Below the pieces are notes generated by a model. It worked only from the letters and a program-made list of their open reading frames with translations, did no database searches and was not told where the DNA came from. Below are positions 44,268 through 55,547 of a stretch of 64,000 nt of DNA, piece after piece. Origin of the DNA: Fragilariopsis cylindrus CCMP1102 (taxonomy: Eukaryota > Bacillariophyta > Bacillariophyceae > Bacillariales > Bacillariaceae); NCBI GenBank assembly GCA_900095095.1, contig FMBT01000315.1:1-64000 (forward strand). The letters are read 5' to 3'. The translations under genes were made by a program, and so were the position numbers. Every line of letters begins with the position of its first letter. Position 1 is the first letter of the stretch.

Positions 44268-45192
44268 GGAGGAGAATTATTATTTCAAAAAAAGTCTTAT
44301 TTTACACATTGTCCAGTTATAGGCTCATATGTACTAATAAAGGGTCGTATCTTCTTGGTTGATATGCTATAGAATTTTGTTCAACACTCCAGACAGCCTC
44401 ATCAGGTCATTTCTATTTTGTGAATCCCAAAGGTCTTTGGTATCATTGCATGTGACATCCATAGTAGTAGACATTGTGTTGTGAATGGGAGTAGTATTGT
44501 ATATATTGTATTTTTAGAGAAGCAAAAACATACAATGAAAGAAAAACTTATCTAAATAATGTAGTGTACCTTCAATCTCAAAGGAAAGAAACCAATCATA
44601 GTGGTATGATAACTGTGGCGGCGGTGTGACTGCCAGCTATTGATATACTAGTAGGGTATTCTCTCAATTCAACCGGTGATTTGGTGACGAAAAAAGTAAG
44701 ATGAAAGTTCCTTCTAACATCGTTGAGTGGTATAAATGCATCTTTATTTTTCATTAGATGTTTACTTTAATTAATACCATTATGCACAATCAAGGAATGT
44801 TCTCTCAACTGCACTGTCTACAAAAGGTATGCTACTTTTGGACGATGGTGAATAATTGGACTCGACTCGATCGACTAAATGTGAAGATACTAACAGGCCC
44901 TAACTGTTCGCTTTTTTTTTAGCGTAGAATTTCCTAGCTAAACTCAAATTGTGCAACAATTCTCGCCTCCATTATCACGTCTCGTCCCATTGCTTTCTTT
45001 CATTACGCGTGAATGCTTTTTAACTTAAGTAGTACTAAGTATGTTTGTTCGATGGCAACAGCTGTCTTACGGTACTGTACTGTAAATACTTCGAGTACAG
45101 CTACCACTAGATTGATTGATTCTACCCAGACTAAAACAAAAATCCATCGCTTCAAACAATATAATATATAATATAGATAAAAACGACACAGA
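44268..45192. other. Intergenic, no gene seen
   Basis: AT-rich sequence, possibly including the degraded end of the piggyBac element. No inverted repeat recognised by eye. Confidence 0.35.
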
Positions 45193-46104
45193 ATGACGTT
45201 CTCTTCGATGTTGTTGTTGAGACATTATTACCTCGACAATTTAAGAAGAAACAGAAGAAACAAAAAGAGTTGTAGTAGTAATACTAGTCAGGAAAGAGGA
45301 CGAGAGCAGCAACAACAACAACGAAGAATAATAGGAGGAATTCGAGAGATAACTATAACTAGAAGAAGAAGAAAAAGAAGGCCTTCTAGTTCCATAGATG
45401 AACAACAGCAACAACAGCAACGAGAGATTCACAGCAGTCATGATCGAACGATCCGTGGTCCTGATTTATCGGATTTATTTTGGTCTTTTGATCTGAATGA
45501 TAATAATAGCGATAGCGATATTAGTGACAATGACAACGTCTTGTATTATCATCCTGATGATTCATTAGCATCATCATCGTCGAACGCAACAGGATTTGGA
45601 TCAAGATCAAGAAGTTCAGCTGCATCAGTGAAGGAACTTGAACAATTGGTTCATATTCCTATAACTATCGTCAAACACGAGCACGCAGACGAAGATAATC
45701 TATATAAAAATAATGACGAAGTCGATAACAACTTCTATTGTGCGATTTGTTGCTCCTGTCAAGCAGATGACGAAAATTCTTCAGTCACAACAACAGCAGC
45801 AACAACAACAACAGCAAGAAAGGATGGAACGGTATTGTCGAAAGATGATAATAACAACAGCGACCACGATTATTGTGACTTGAGCAGCAGCAGCAGCAGC
45901 AGCAGTAGCAATACTGATAATAGTAGTAGTAGCAATGACCACAAAACTTCACTATCAACGTCAAGGTGTTCTTTACCGACGTGTGGTCATCGGTTTCATT
46001 CACATTGTATCCTTCAATGGTTTGAACGAAGTTCATCATGTCCAGTTTGTCGACAACAACTTCCTATCATCGAAGAAAAACAAGAAGGAAGTCAGCAACA
46101 ATAA
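45193..46104 (+). CDS. RING-H2 finger protein with enlarged zinc loop
   Basis: 303 residues. The first 150 are basic and low complexity (Q, R, S). FYCAIC starts the RING at residue 183 (C183, C186). The rest of the cross-brace is CGHRFHSHCILQWFERSS followed by CPVC (C264, H266 and H269, C272, then CxxC), ending near residue 288. The order Cys-His-His-Cys marks RING-H2, the type found in E3 ubiquitin ligases that bind an E2 through the LQW helix. The gap between the second and third metal ligands is about 77 residues, far above the usual 9-39, and is filled by T, A, D and S runs from microsatellites. No membrane segment. Probably a soluble E3; substrates unknown. Confidence 0.85.
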   Translation: MTFSSMLLLRHYYLDNLRRNRRNKKSCSSNTSQERGREQQQQQRRIIGGIREITITRRRRKRRPSSSIDEQQQQQQREIHSSHDRTIRGPDLSDLFWSFDLNDNNSDSDISDNDNVLYYHPDDSLASSSSNATGFGSRSRSSAASVKELEQLVHIPITIVKHEHADEDNLYKNNDEVDNNFYCAICCSCQADDENSSVTTTAATTTTARKDGTVLSKDDNNNSDHDYCDLSSSSSSSSSNTDNSSSSNDHKTSLSTSRCSLPTCGHRFHSHCILQWFERSSSCPVCRQQLPIIEEKQEGSQQQ

Positions 46105-46845
46105 AGTGAAGTGTTGTAATATTAAAAAAGAAAGACCTAAAGTTAATTATTATTTTGGTATGAATGAAGAAGACGCTATAATTTGTTGTATAACTATCTC
46201 TTTCCTGTAATGGTATCAAGTAGAAAACTCATCAATTACTTGATCTGATAGTTTACATGAGCAGTATCACTTCCCCCGACCATTAACTCTAAAAACTTTC
46301 CCTCCTAGTTCTGCACCTTATTTGTGCAAAAGCTAAAGGGGCATCATTTTCACAGAGCGGAGAATCCATCCACCAAAGGTTCTCACCAGCAAAACTCTGC
46401 AGCTCAAGCTAGCTACTAGTAGTAGAGGCAGCTATAGATAATTCGTTTTATATCTTTTGAACCCCTATCTTTCTAACATCACACTATACAGCACAGACAG
46501 TTTTATTTGTTAGATTTGCTCCTTGCTTTTTTGTAATTGATACAAAGTGTTTATCATGTATAGTCAGGAAGGCTACTCACTCCTAGCAAGATCTTGAGAG
46601 GCATAGGGAGAGAGAGAGAGAAGACATGAGTGGCGATATAGACTTCGTAGGGTTATCGATCAATGTCTCTTCGCAGTCGTAATGTGTAGTTTCTATTAAG
46701 CAGTCCTAGCTAGCTTTTTCAATTATGATGATTCATTATATTATTAAAGATACAAATATTTATAGTTTAACAAGAAATTTAATATCTAATTGTGACTAAC
46801 ATCGAGAGAGAAACCCTTTCAAGCAAGGATCATTAATTTGCACAA
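46105..46845. other. Intergenic, convergent
   Basis: The 3' flanks of the RING gene and the membrane protein gene. A (GA)n run occurs near 46609-46621. No gene seen. Confidence 0.4.
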
Positions 46846-48585
46846 TTATATATCCTCACCACTCTTTCCGTCCTCACCAAGCAACGATTCTTCCTTGGAA
46901 TATTGTTCCTTATTATTATCATAAGTTTTGCTCTTATTTCCACTACCGAAACTTCGAAGCAGGTTCTTTGTTTTGAGAAAGTTTTTGCGAGACGCCTGGC
47001 GCGGACTCTTTACAGATGGTTTTGTATTACTGATGATCGGTGTCTCCGCCGTCATTTTGTGGATGCTGCTAGTTGCAGAAGTAGCAGGTAATGGTGTGTC
47101 AGCAGCTTCTCCACCGAACGATTCGGCGCCAGCTGTACCGGTGGTCGATACTGTAATAGCAATAGGAGCCGCAGCTGCTGTAGCAGTATTAACGTTCGCC
47201 GCTGTGGATGTCATCAGGCTATTATTACCTGTGTGGACAGAACCACCCACGGAACCCATAAGCTTTTTACTTGTATTCGTTTCGTCACTATTATTTGCTA
47301 AAACAATCTCTTTTTTCGAGCTTGATTTTGCTCTGCTCGAACGTGTACTACGGCCACGCGGGGGGGCACCTCTTCGTTCTCTTTCGTCATCTGTTTCTTC
47401 GATTGCACTGTCTTCATCAATTTCATCAGCTTTGATGTTGTACTTTGTTTTCTTAAATCCTAAAAATTCACTCCATACGTCGAGTGTTTCACCGACGATA
47501 CCCCCAGAAGATTCCTGAAGTACAGATGAATTCTTTTTTAGTGTTTTACCGTTGGCACCACTCACATCATCGTTTAGGTTTGGAACAGAGGGTGCGCCAC
47601 TGGCATTTCCAGGAGACTGCATTTCTGCCTTACTATTACTGCTCAAGGGACTGAGAGTTGCGTATCCATCTGCTTCTACGTCAGCACTAGCACCACCTCT
47701 TGTGTAAACAGGACTAGTAGCAATACCTCCAATGGCTGTTGTCGATTTCGATCCTTGTGTTTTGAATGTGTCATCCTTTTCAACATCCTCAATAAGAACG
47801 AATGGACTTGACCAATCGGTATGTTCGGAACGTGAACAATCCGTATCTTCACTCCGATTCCGATGAAAGAATCGACCACGATGACCACGTTTCTTTTTCC
47901 TTCTTGCGTCTACTTCCTCTTGAGTGAGCGCATTCAGGTCTTTTCCATCGTCACCACTACGACAACAACAACAGCAGCATAAACAGAGAAATGCTAGTAG
48001 ACCAACAACAATTCCAGCTACTATACCAAAATCCTTCCAGATTTCTTCATCCCATTCTCCTGGACTTGTATTCCACATGGTAGCTACGTCTGACTCGAAT
48101 CGGTCTCTAAGATCAGCAACTAAGTTATCGATATATTCCATACTACCGTTACTATTACTAGCATCATCATTGTTGTCTTCATTATCATTTTGATCTTTAT
48201 CGTCCTGCTGTTCTTCTTCTTCCTCTTCCTGTTCTTCCTCTTCGTCTCCTTGATCATCGCTGTCATTGTCTTCTTGTTGTTCATCATCATTATCTCCGTT
48301 ATCATCTTCATCCTGCTGTTCGTCTTCTAATTTTCTTGTACTACTACTGATAATGGATTTGGGTTTGAAATAATAAGAGTCTTTGTCGGTATTAGTACTG
48401 GTATCAGTAGTAGTGTGAATCAAAGAGCGTCTTTCTCGTCCTCCTCTTAAGGATGCAACGATCGAATCGGAAGGAACGTTGTCGTTACTAGCTATAGTTG
48501 TCACCGATATAACGGCGAATACAATACACGCCATCACGAATGCGACGACAACCAAACCACCTCGTTTCCTTATCATCATCTCCAT
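46846..48585 (-). CDS. Single-pass membrane protein with acidic ectodomain
   Basis: The frame is open from 48660, but the start is taken at the internal Met at 48585 because MIRKRGGLVVVAFVMACIVF then makes a good signal peptide; this gives about 579 residues. An acidic, D/E/Q-rich region follows (residues ~75-150), then a short segment with a likely amphipathic helix. A membrane helix, FGIVAGIVVGLLAFLCLCCC, runs into a cysteine run that may be palmitoylated. The cytoplasmic part is long, S/T-rich and basic after the membrane (RRKKKRGHRGRFFHR), with several acidic and phospho-site-like stretches. It ends in a basic patch (SPRQASRKNFLKTKNLLRSF). It is probably a type I plasma-membrane or endomembrane protein. 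The family is not recognised. Confidence 0.7.
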   Translation of the reverse strand: MEMMIRKRGGLVVVAFVMACIVFAVISVTTIASNDNVPSDSIVASLRGGRERRSLIHTTTDTSTNTDKDSYYFKPKSIISSSTRKLEDEQQDEDDNGDNDDEQQEDNDSDDQGDEEEEQEEEEEEQQDDKDQNDNEDNNDDASNSNGSMEYIDNLVADLRDRFESDVATMWNTSPGEWDEEIWKDFGIVAGIVVGLLAFLCLCCCCCCRSGDDGKDLNALTQEEVDARRKKKRGHRGRFFHRNRSEDTDCSRSEHTDWSSPFVLIEDVEKDDTFKTQGSKSTTAIGGIATSPVYTRGGASADVEADGYATLSPLSSNSKAEMQSPGNASGAPSVPNLNDDVSGANGKTLKKNSSVLQESSGGIVGETLDVWSEFLGFKKTKYNIKADEIDEDSAIEETDDERERRGAPPRGRSTRSSRAKSSSKKEIVLANNSDETNTSKKLMGSVGGSVHTGNNSLMTSTAANVNTATAAAAPIAITVSTTGTAGAESFGGEAADTPLPATSATSSIHKMTAETPIISNTKPSVKSPRQASRKNFLKTKNLLRSFGSGNKSKTYDNNKEQYSKEESLLGEDGKSGEDI

Positions 48586-49464
48586 TTTGTTTATAAATTT
48601 ATATTGGTCTGTATTGTTTAGTGTATCTACCGTCTGTGTGGTCGTGAATAGTATCCACACTAGCTACGATCTACTTTGGTTCTATTTGTGAATTTGGTCT
48701 GTTGATATATTTCTTCTAATGCAAGTTCTTGTTCGACTTGAATAATAGGTGTTCCCAAATAACAACCACGTAGAGTGATAGATAATGAAAAGGAATATGT
48801 AGGATATGTCATCTACAATAAGCGATAACACATCAGAAAATGTGATCTGAGAAATAACAACGATGTGAGTTTAGAGGGGGGGAGTATGGTTTAATTAGGT
48901 AAAATACCGATACAACGAGTCTGCCTACCTCTAAAATTTTTTCTCCATACTGTAAATCTCGTATACTTTGGCACTTTCAGGCGCGTAAATGCTCGCTAAT
49001 TCGCAAAATGTTTGATAGCGCTAGTAAATATACTATTGGCGGCGGCGTCAACGGGCTGAATACTCATAATTTCTGTTTTGACGTTACAACGGCCCATATT
49101 GTCAAAATGAAATATGCCCCCATTTTGGCGCAGGGTGCCTGCTAGGTCCGGGTATCCCCACGGGCGCAAGAAAGGGGCGCCTATTTTGGGCCCAAAATCT
49201 GAAATCGCGCATAAAATATAGCGCATACATTGTTTAGTACAGTACAGCAGACTGCGAACATCATAATATTATTTTATATGACAACAACAACTCGCAGTTC
49301 TTTAGTCGACTTACAGTAGCTACAGTATAAACGGGAAAATAATTAAATAGCACCAAACAAACAACAGCAAGTTCGATAGGGAGAGAGAGAGAGAGAGAGA
49401 GAGACCGCACGTAACGAAAAAGCATACACATAAACCCCACAAATAAAACAGTCTAGGAAATCTT
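48586..49464. other. Divergent intergenic with GC-rich island
   Basis: Promoters of the leftward membrane protein and of TMEM222. A GC-rich stretch at about 48975-49215 (GGCGCG, GGCGGCGGCG, GGGGCGCC) stands out from the AT-rich surroundings and has no clear coding content. A (GA)n tract at 49380-49404 lies 60 bp before the TMEM222 start. Confidence 0.45.
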
Positions 49465-50166
49465 ATGGCGATGGACGCAACAGCAACATCAAATTATGGC
49501 GATGGTGTCGGTGTCTCTTCACCATCGTCGTCGACGTCGTCTTCTTCTTCTTGCACCAACAATAACGAAGACATTGTTCAACGACTGCATTCAATATCTC
49601 AATCACAACAACAACAACAACAACCAAATAATGATGATGATAATGATTTATCATTTTGTATATTATGGTCACCTCTACATCCAATAACAGCGTTATTACC
49701 ATTTATTGGACATATGGGTATAAGCGATAGTAGAGGTCAGGCACATGATTTTCAAGGTCCTTATTACATCGGAACAGATAATTCAAAGCCATTGCCACGC
49801 ATGGCATTTGGTTATCCAACACGGTATATAAAAATCAAAGACATTTCTCAATCCGTGATAGGACCTGGTGGTGGATCTCAACAATGGGATGAATCTATTA
49901 TAGAAGCTGATGGTATTTATAGACAACGGATGCATAATATATGTTGTGATAATTGTCATAGTCATGTTGCTAGAGCATTAAATATAATGGAATATCAAGG
50001 TCGGCATGATTGGGATATGGTAAAATTATGTTTTTGGGTATTTTTTAAAGGATCATTTGTTACTGGTGGCACCGGTGGCAGCCTTTGGTCATCATTCTTA
50101 CTACAATTCGGTCCATTCCTAGTCATTTTACTAATTATCTTACTTTCTACTGGAGTACTATTTTGA
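49465..50166 (+). CDS. TMEM222: TMEM222 / RTE1-family membrane protein
   Basis: 233 residues. After an S/Q/N-rich N-terminus the conserved domain begins CILWSPLHPITALLPFIGH and MGI, followed by DFQGPYYIG. It then has RMHNICCDNCHSHVARALN and a C-terminal hydrophobic pair ending FLVILLIILLSTGVLF. These are hallmarks of the DUF778 family, which includes animal TMEM222 and plant RTE1 (an ER/Golgi protein that promotes ETR1 ethylene receptor function). The CCDNCHSH cluster suggests metal or heme binding, as reported for RTE1-type proteins through cytochrome b5; this is family knowledge, not shown here. Membership is clear; the role in a diatom is unknown. The gene is intron-free with a purine-rich leader. 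Confidence 0.93.
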   Translation: MAMDATATSNYGDGVGVSSPSSSTSSSSSCTNNNEDIVQRLHSISQSQQQQQQPNNDDDNDLSFCILWSPLHPITALLPFIGHMGISDSRGQAHDFQGPYYIGTDNSKPLPRMAFGYPTRYIKIKDISQSVIGPGGGSQQWDESIIEADGIYRQRMHNICCDNCHSHVARALNIMEYQGRHDWDMVKLCFWVFFKGSFVTGGTGGSLWSSFLLQFGPFLVILLIILLSTGVLF

Positions 50167-51232
50167 AATAACGTATGAATAATGGTAATGATGAATGATA
50201 ATATTGACAAACTATTTTAATACGTATCAAAAACTAGGATTATATATACCATCCCTTACTATGCATTTATATTTTAGGAGTAATGATGATAATTCTATGT
50301 GTAGTAACGTACTGTAGTACTTTTAGATCACGAATTGTTATCAACATCAAGACGACATAACGTAGCTAATAAAGTTCGTCCACCAACATTCACATCATCG
50401 TTATCGTTGTTGACCATACAACCAACATCATCATCATTGTTCTCGTCGTCGTCGTCATCGTCGTCCATACAACCAACAACATCACCGTTGTTCTCGTTAT
50501 CGTCCACACAACCTTCCGGCATCCAAGGAAAATTCCCATCATTCATGAGAGGCCTTGGAACCGCACGCAAGCGAGGCGCATTTTCTTAACATGAGTCGAC
50601 GACGATAGGAGCTCATATATATATTGATCTCGTCGATATAGTTAGTGGTCGGTGTGTAGAGGTTGTGGATGATGTACTCTGTATATAAAACACCTCTGTA
50701 ACTGATGGGATTAGTCTAGTTTTCTAATATCTTTCTCGATATATGCGATCATTATTATTTCCTCGCTCTTTTTAACTGTCCAAATTATTTGCTGTCGTAC
50801 AGTAGTTTAGATATCGAAAAATTGTATTGGCGACAAAGGAAGAAACAACATTTTGATCGTCCTCCTCATCACTACTATCACCACACACGGAGTTAAAACT
50901 TAACATTATTGTTAATGACGTCGCATCGAGAGAATTCAACATGCAGAGTCAAACACACTTCCTGCAATAGGTTTTAGGTCACATTTGTTCGTACAATTCT
51001 AGTCTTAAAAATAAATAAATGTGTCAATCCCGCATCTCACAGCCTACCAATCTTGAACAGTCAGAAAAGCACATAGACAATACTGTAGGTGAAATAATCG
51101 CTAGACAGAAAGATGCATATTCCAACAAAACTGAAGAAACCTTCAAGTTTGTTGTACTAGTTAGTACGCGGTAGAGAGTAGTAGAGTAGCAGAGATCAAC
51201 TACACCCCTACTCACAAAGCGGATAAGATAGG
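50167..51232. other. Intergenic, about 1 kb
   Basis: A short leftward frame (50570-50328) rich in D and N, built on TCATCGTCG-type repeats, is probably not a gene. The rest has no coding signal. Confidence 0.35.
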
Positions 51233-53546
51233 ATGAGCCGACTGCTTTCGATACTTGTAATATTATTGTCAACGACGGCAACGACAACAATCATGATGGC
51301 CGCATTCATTAGTAGATCGTCAGCGTTCACTACTGCAACAAGAAGAACTGTTGCGTTCTCGACTGCTTGTCGTCAAACCAATAGTAGAATATCATCGTCG
51401 TCGTTATTTGCTGGTAGTAGTAGCATTTCGTCGTCGTATTCTCAAGCAACAAAAGAACGTATAAATGGATTAGATCCCGTGAAAGAATTTTCGAAATTAT
51501 CTAACAAAATGAAAACACCACCTAATGAATTGAAGGTTGTTTTGACTGAACGACTCCTCGCCGGTAAGACTGCTGGTAATAATATGTCGGAAAAAGATGA
51601 ATACCTCGATTGGTTGCTTTCCGGTGCTTCTTCTAATAAAAATAAGAACATGATAAGCAAAAAATCTGCTCCTACTACTACGCGTATGAGCAGCAATAGT
51701 AATAATGTTTCCAGCAGCCGCAGATCATTTAGCACCGAAGCGCCCGAAAAACAAACATTTGCAACTGATATTCGATTTGATGACACAAAAATGAATTTGG
51801 ATCCATTATCGGTACAAGCTGTCACAGAAATGGGATTAACACATATGACAGAAATTCAATCGAGAACTTTTTAGCTGCTGCTAACGGGGTGATGTATTAG
51901 GACGAGCACGGACGGGTACAGGAAAAACTGTTGCATTTTTATTACCTGCAATAGAACGATTAATACGTGAAAATAACATCAATGATCCAAATACGGTTGG
52001 TATGCTTGTTGTATCACCGACACGTGAATTAGCATCCCAAATTGGCGAACAAGCAAGTCAATTATTGAAACATCATAAAGGTGCATCAGTACAAGTTATG
52101 TTTGGTGGTACCAATGTAAAATCTGATATCAATCGATTATCAGCACGGAATGGATTACCAACTGTGATAGTAGCCACACCGGGACGGCTCCTTGATCATA
52201 TGAAAACAACGAAAATTAAGAGCGGTAATAATATGGTCTCATTTGGAAAACATATTATGTCAAAAACAAATCTAGTTGTATTAGATGAAACTGATCGTTT
52301 ATTAGATATGGGATTTAGGAATGATATTGAACGTATATTGGACTTTTTACCATCATCCAAACAGCGACAAACTTTACTATTTTCAGCAACGATACCAGCT
52401 GATTTAAAGAAAATCATGAGACAACATATGAAACCAGATTACGTTGAAGTTGATTGTGTCAAGGATGGTGATGCAGCGACTCATACCAATGATAGTGTTA
52501 CACAAACACATTTTGTTCTTCCTAAAGGAACAGATGTGGTAAGTTCCGTCATTGATACGGTCCAATACGCTGTTGAATCTCATTACAGCGATGATGCTGC
52601 GGTCCCTCCTAAGATTGTTGTATTCTTCCCAACAGCAAGACTTGTTCAATTCTACGCTGAAATCTTCCAGGAGATTACAAAGGGTGTCGCTGTCATCGAT
52701 AATAATAACGATTATACTGACACTAACACGGCGAAAAAAATCAAGATCAAATCATGGGAACTCCATTCGAAGAAAACACAAGGGTATCGTAATCGTGTTA
52801 GTGACGAATTTCGTCAAGCGAAAACGGGTGTTTTGTTTACCAGTGATGTTTCCGCACGGGGTGTCGATTATCCGAATGTTTCACATGTTATACAATTTGG
52901 TATGCCAGAAAGTCGTGATCAGTACATACATCGGTTAGGGCGGACAGGACGTGGAGGAATGAAAGGAAAGGGTTGGTTAGTATTACAAGACTGGGAATCT
53001 ATGTTCATTAAGGAATTAAAGGGTGTTAATATTCCTGTTAATGATGAATTACAAACAAGAATTTTACAAGAAACATTATCAGAAGAATCAGATATGATCG
53101 TACAGGAAGTAAAACGACGTGTTCGAGGTGGAGATGGAACTTTATCGAAGAGTGCTGCTGCCGCATACGCCGCCTTCCTCGGTTACTATAAGGGTCAAAT
53201 GAAACGAATGAGAATGGGTAATTCATCAACACTTGTTCAGATTGCGAACAGCTTTGCTATGTCGTCAGGATTCCATGAACCTCCTCAACTTCAGAAATCC
53301 ACCGTGTCAAAAATGGGTTTGAAAGGAGTTCCTGGCTTAAACATTGGACCAGGTGATGGTGGTGGTGGAAGAGGCGGCGGTCGTGGCGGTGGTCGAGGTG
53401 GCGGTGGTCGAGGTGGCGGTCGTGGCGGCGGCGGCGGCGGCGGCAGAGATTCTCGTGACAGGAGACCCTCCTCTTCCGGCAATGGTAATGGAGGGAGTAG
53501 TCAAGACAGTGTAGGTCGACGGTTTCGTCAAGGACAGAATAGATAG
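51233..53546 (+). CDS. DEAD-box RNA helicase, organelle-type, with frame break
   Basis: Two frames, 51233-51874 and about 51890-53546, cover one helicase. The N-terminus has a hydrophobic signal and a phenylalanine context (SSAFTTATRR), suggesting plastid targeting. The Q motif (DPLSVQAVTEMGLTHMTEIQ) is in the first frame. Motif I (ARTGTGKT), Ia (PTRELASQI), Ib (TPGRLLDH), II (VLDETDRLLDMGF: DETD rather than DEAD), III (SAT), V (TSDVSARGVDYP) and VI (HRLGRTGRGG) are in the second. The C-terminus is an RGG/GGR-rich tail, typical of RNA binding. It resembles MSS116-type helicases that remodel RNA in organelles. Between Q motif and motif I about two bases are missing (one near TTTTTAG at 51869-51875, one in the GGGG run at 51886-51889), either a pseudogene start or an assembly error. 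All motifs are otherwise intact. Confidence 0.85.
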
Positions 53547-53891
53547 ATGAACTGAAAAAACCTTGCTCCAGTGTCGTTTAAAAATCATTTTCAATTCAAT
53601 ATGATTAACTAACTAACTAACCAATTATAAAATTTAAATTGTAACAATAATTATTTCTGTTATGCAATTGTCTTCTTTTTTGTGATGCCTAGGATATGAC
53701 TAGTACTGACAATTCTCCTTCGGTGTCCATACCTATGTGAAGTAAAAAAATTCACTAGCTCCATTTCTTTTGGTGTTCAAATCATGTTGCAGTCGAAAGT
53801 CATTGTAGTTATATCTACTGTTTTGTGCGCGACTCGCTCAACTCAACATAACAGCAGTTATGACGATTGGATTCGTTCGTTTTTTTGGTCT
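53547..53891. other. Convergent intergenic region
   Basis: 3' flanks of the helicase and DUF6824/HA genes. Nothing else seen. Confidence 0.4.
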
Positions 53892-55547
53892 TTAAAACAC
53901 CAAACAATTGTCATCATCGCTTCCGTAGTAATCGTCACTAAGATCACGCCAACCACCACTACCACTATCTTTTTCACTGTTATCGTCGCGAGTATCTTCT
54001 TCTGTACGGTAAATATTGCCGTCGTCGTCTTTTTCGTCAATGTCGTTGTTACTCCTGACGGTTTCGGCTGGAGGAACTACTAAAGTAGGAAAGGAAGGAT
54101 TTACTAATACGACCTTATTGTCGTCGTTCTCCTTTTGCGCTAGTAATGAAAGCCATGGCCGTGAATTCGTTGTTTTCCGACATCCAAAATTAATTTTTTC
54201 CAGTTCACAAATCCGCTCTTTCGTCATCGAGTTCGGTTTATTCTCTTTATAGAGCTTGTATTGTTGTCTCTCGTGGGCAACCCACCGACCAAGATTTTTG
54301 TGTCCTTTAAAGGAATTAGGAACATTGCAGTCGCCAGTCTTCTCCTTGTAATCAACAAGCTGCGCTAATCTTTCCTTGAAACCATGATTCAACTTCCGTT
54401 CAAAATCAAAATCAAGCTTTTCCAATGCACAAAATCGCTCTTTCATTTTCGAGCTCGATTTATTCTGTTTATGGAGCTTGTATTGTTGTCTCTGGTTGTA
54501 TACCCACATACCAAGATTGTTGTGTCCTTTAAAGGAATTAGGAACATTGCAGTCGCCAGTCTTCTCCTTGTAATCAGCAAGCTGCGCCAATCTTTCATTA
54601 AAAGTATGCCTCAATCCCAATTCAAAATCAAAACCAAGCTTTTCCAATGCACAAAATCGCTCTTTCATTTTCGAGCTCGATTTATTCTGTTTATGGAGCT
54701 TGTATTGTTGTCTCTGGTGGGAGACCCAACTCCCAAGGTTTTTGTATCCTTTAAAGTCAAAAGGAACATTGCAGTCGCCAGTCTTCTCCTTGTAATCAGC
54801 AAGCTGCGCCAATCTTTCATTAAAAGTATAATTTTTTTTGTCGCCTTGCCTTTTGGGGTATCTTTTCGATATACTAACATTACTCAAGGCGCATGATCTT
54901 TCTTTCGCACGAGTCATTGTAGACGAGGCAGTATATAGAGCTGTATACGATGATGGGGCGTTAGCGGTATCGGAAAAACTATCGACAGTTTGATCATTGT
55001 TCTTGCTATCCCCAAACTCCGTTTCCTTTAAAGATGATGTTACATCGCGAACGCATCTCTTTTTCGGCAAATGAAGGATATTCTTATCTGTTGCATCACG
55101 ATCATCACCACCGTCATCATCACGGACGAGTCTTTTGTTATACCGCGTTGATGATGCTTCTTGACTTGAAGGGTCATGCAGTGCGCGTATCGTCTTATCA
55201 ATGGCTTCCTCATTCGAAACCACAGTCCAGCGCTTTGATGGTAGCGACAACTTCAGGAATCTTCCGTGTGGTACTCGTTGATGAAGAGCTTGAATAATCA
55301 CTTTTGCAATCACTGGTTTCATACCTTCTGTAGACGTACGATTATTCTCGATCAATTTTCGATACCATTCATTACCATTATGAGAAAAATTACCCCAACC
55401 TATTATGACGTCATGCGGATGCAATAAAACTTGCTCTTGAATAGAGGTATTAGACGAAGGAGACGAAGACGAATTAATACTGGAAGCTTCAGTCAGTATT
55501 ACCTCTACGTTATCCACCTTTTTGGGAGAAGAAGTAGAGTCGTACAT
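53892..55547 (-). CDS. DUF6824 plus three helicase-associated (HA) domains
   Basis: 551 residues, no intron. Residues ~40-130 are a DUF6824 domain (LLHPHDVIIGWGNFSHNGN; WYRKLIENNR; EEAIDKTIRALHD). Note GWGN where other members have GRGR, a variant of the core motif. Residues ~240-460 hold three HA repeats of about 72 residues, each with FxERLAQLxDYKEKTGDCNV, a glycine-rich LGxWVxxxRQQYKL and a closing FCALEKL helix. The three copies are highly similar at DNA level, so they arose by recent tandem duplication. HA domains are small DNA-binding folds that occur with bacterial and algal helicases and as transcription-factor-like repeats in diatoms. A sequence-specific nuclear DNA-binding protein is likely. 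The acidic C-terminus could be an activation region. Confidence 0.88.
   Translation of the reverse strand: MYDSTSSPKKVDNVEVILTEASSINSSSSPSSNTSIQEQVLLHPHDVIIGWGNFSHNGNEWYRKLIENNRTSTEGMKPVIAKVIIQALHQRVPHGRFLKLSLPSKRWTVVSNEEAIDKTIRALHDPSSQEASSTRYNKRLVRDDDGGDDRDATDKNILHLPKKRCVRDVTSSLKETEFGDSKNNDQTVDSFSDTANAPSSYTALYTASSTMTRAKERSCALSNVSISKRYPKRQGDKKNYTFNERLAQLADYKEKTGDCNVPFDFKGYKNLGSWVSHQRQQYKLHKQNKSSSKMKERFCALEKLGFDFELGLRHTFNERLAQLADYKEKTGDCNVPNSFKGHNNLGMWVYNQRQQYKLHKQNKSSSKMKERFCALEKLDFDFERKLNHGFKERLAQLVDYKEKTGDCNVPNSFKGHKNLGRWVAHERQQYKLYKENKPNSMTKERICELEKINFGCRKTTNSRPWLSLLAQKENDDNKVVLVNPSFPTLVVPPAETVRSNNDIDEKDDDGNIYRTEEDTRDDNSEKDSGSGGWRDLSDDYYGSDDDNCLVF

Noticed and set aside
44010-44372. Plus-strand frame with alternating Tyr-Phe
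   Set aside because: It is the complement of the TTTCTA microsatellite in the piggyBac relic and has no other protein content.
50328-50570. Leftward acidic frame of 80 codons
   Set aside because: Made of GTCGTCATC-type repeats giving D and N runs; no supporting features, though a tiny gene cannot be ruled out.
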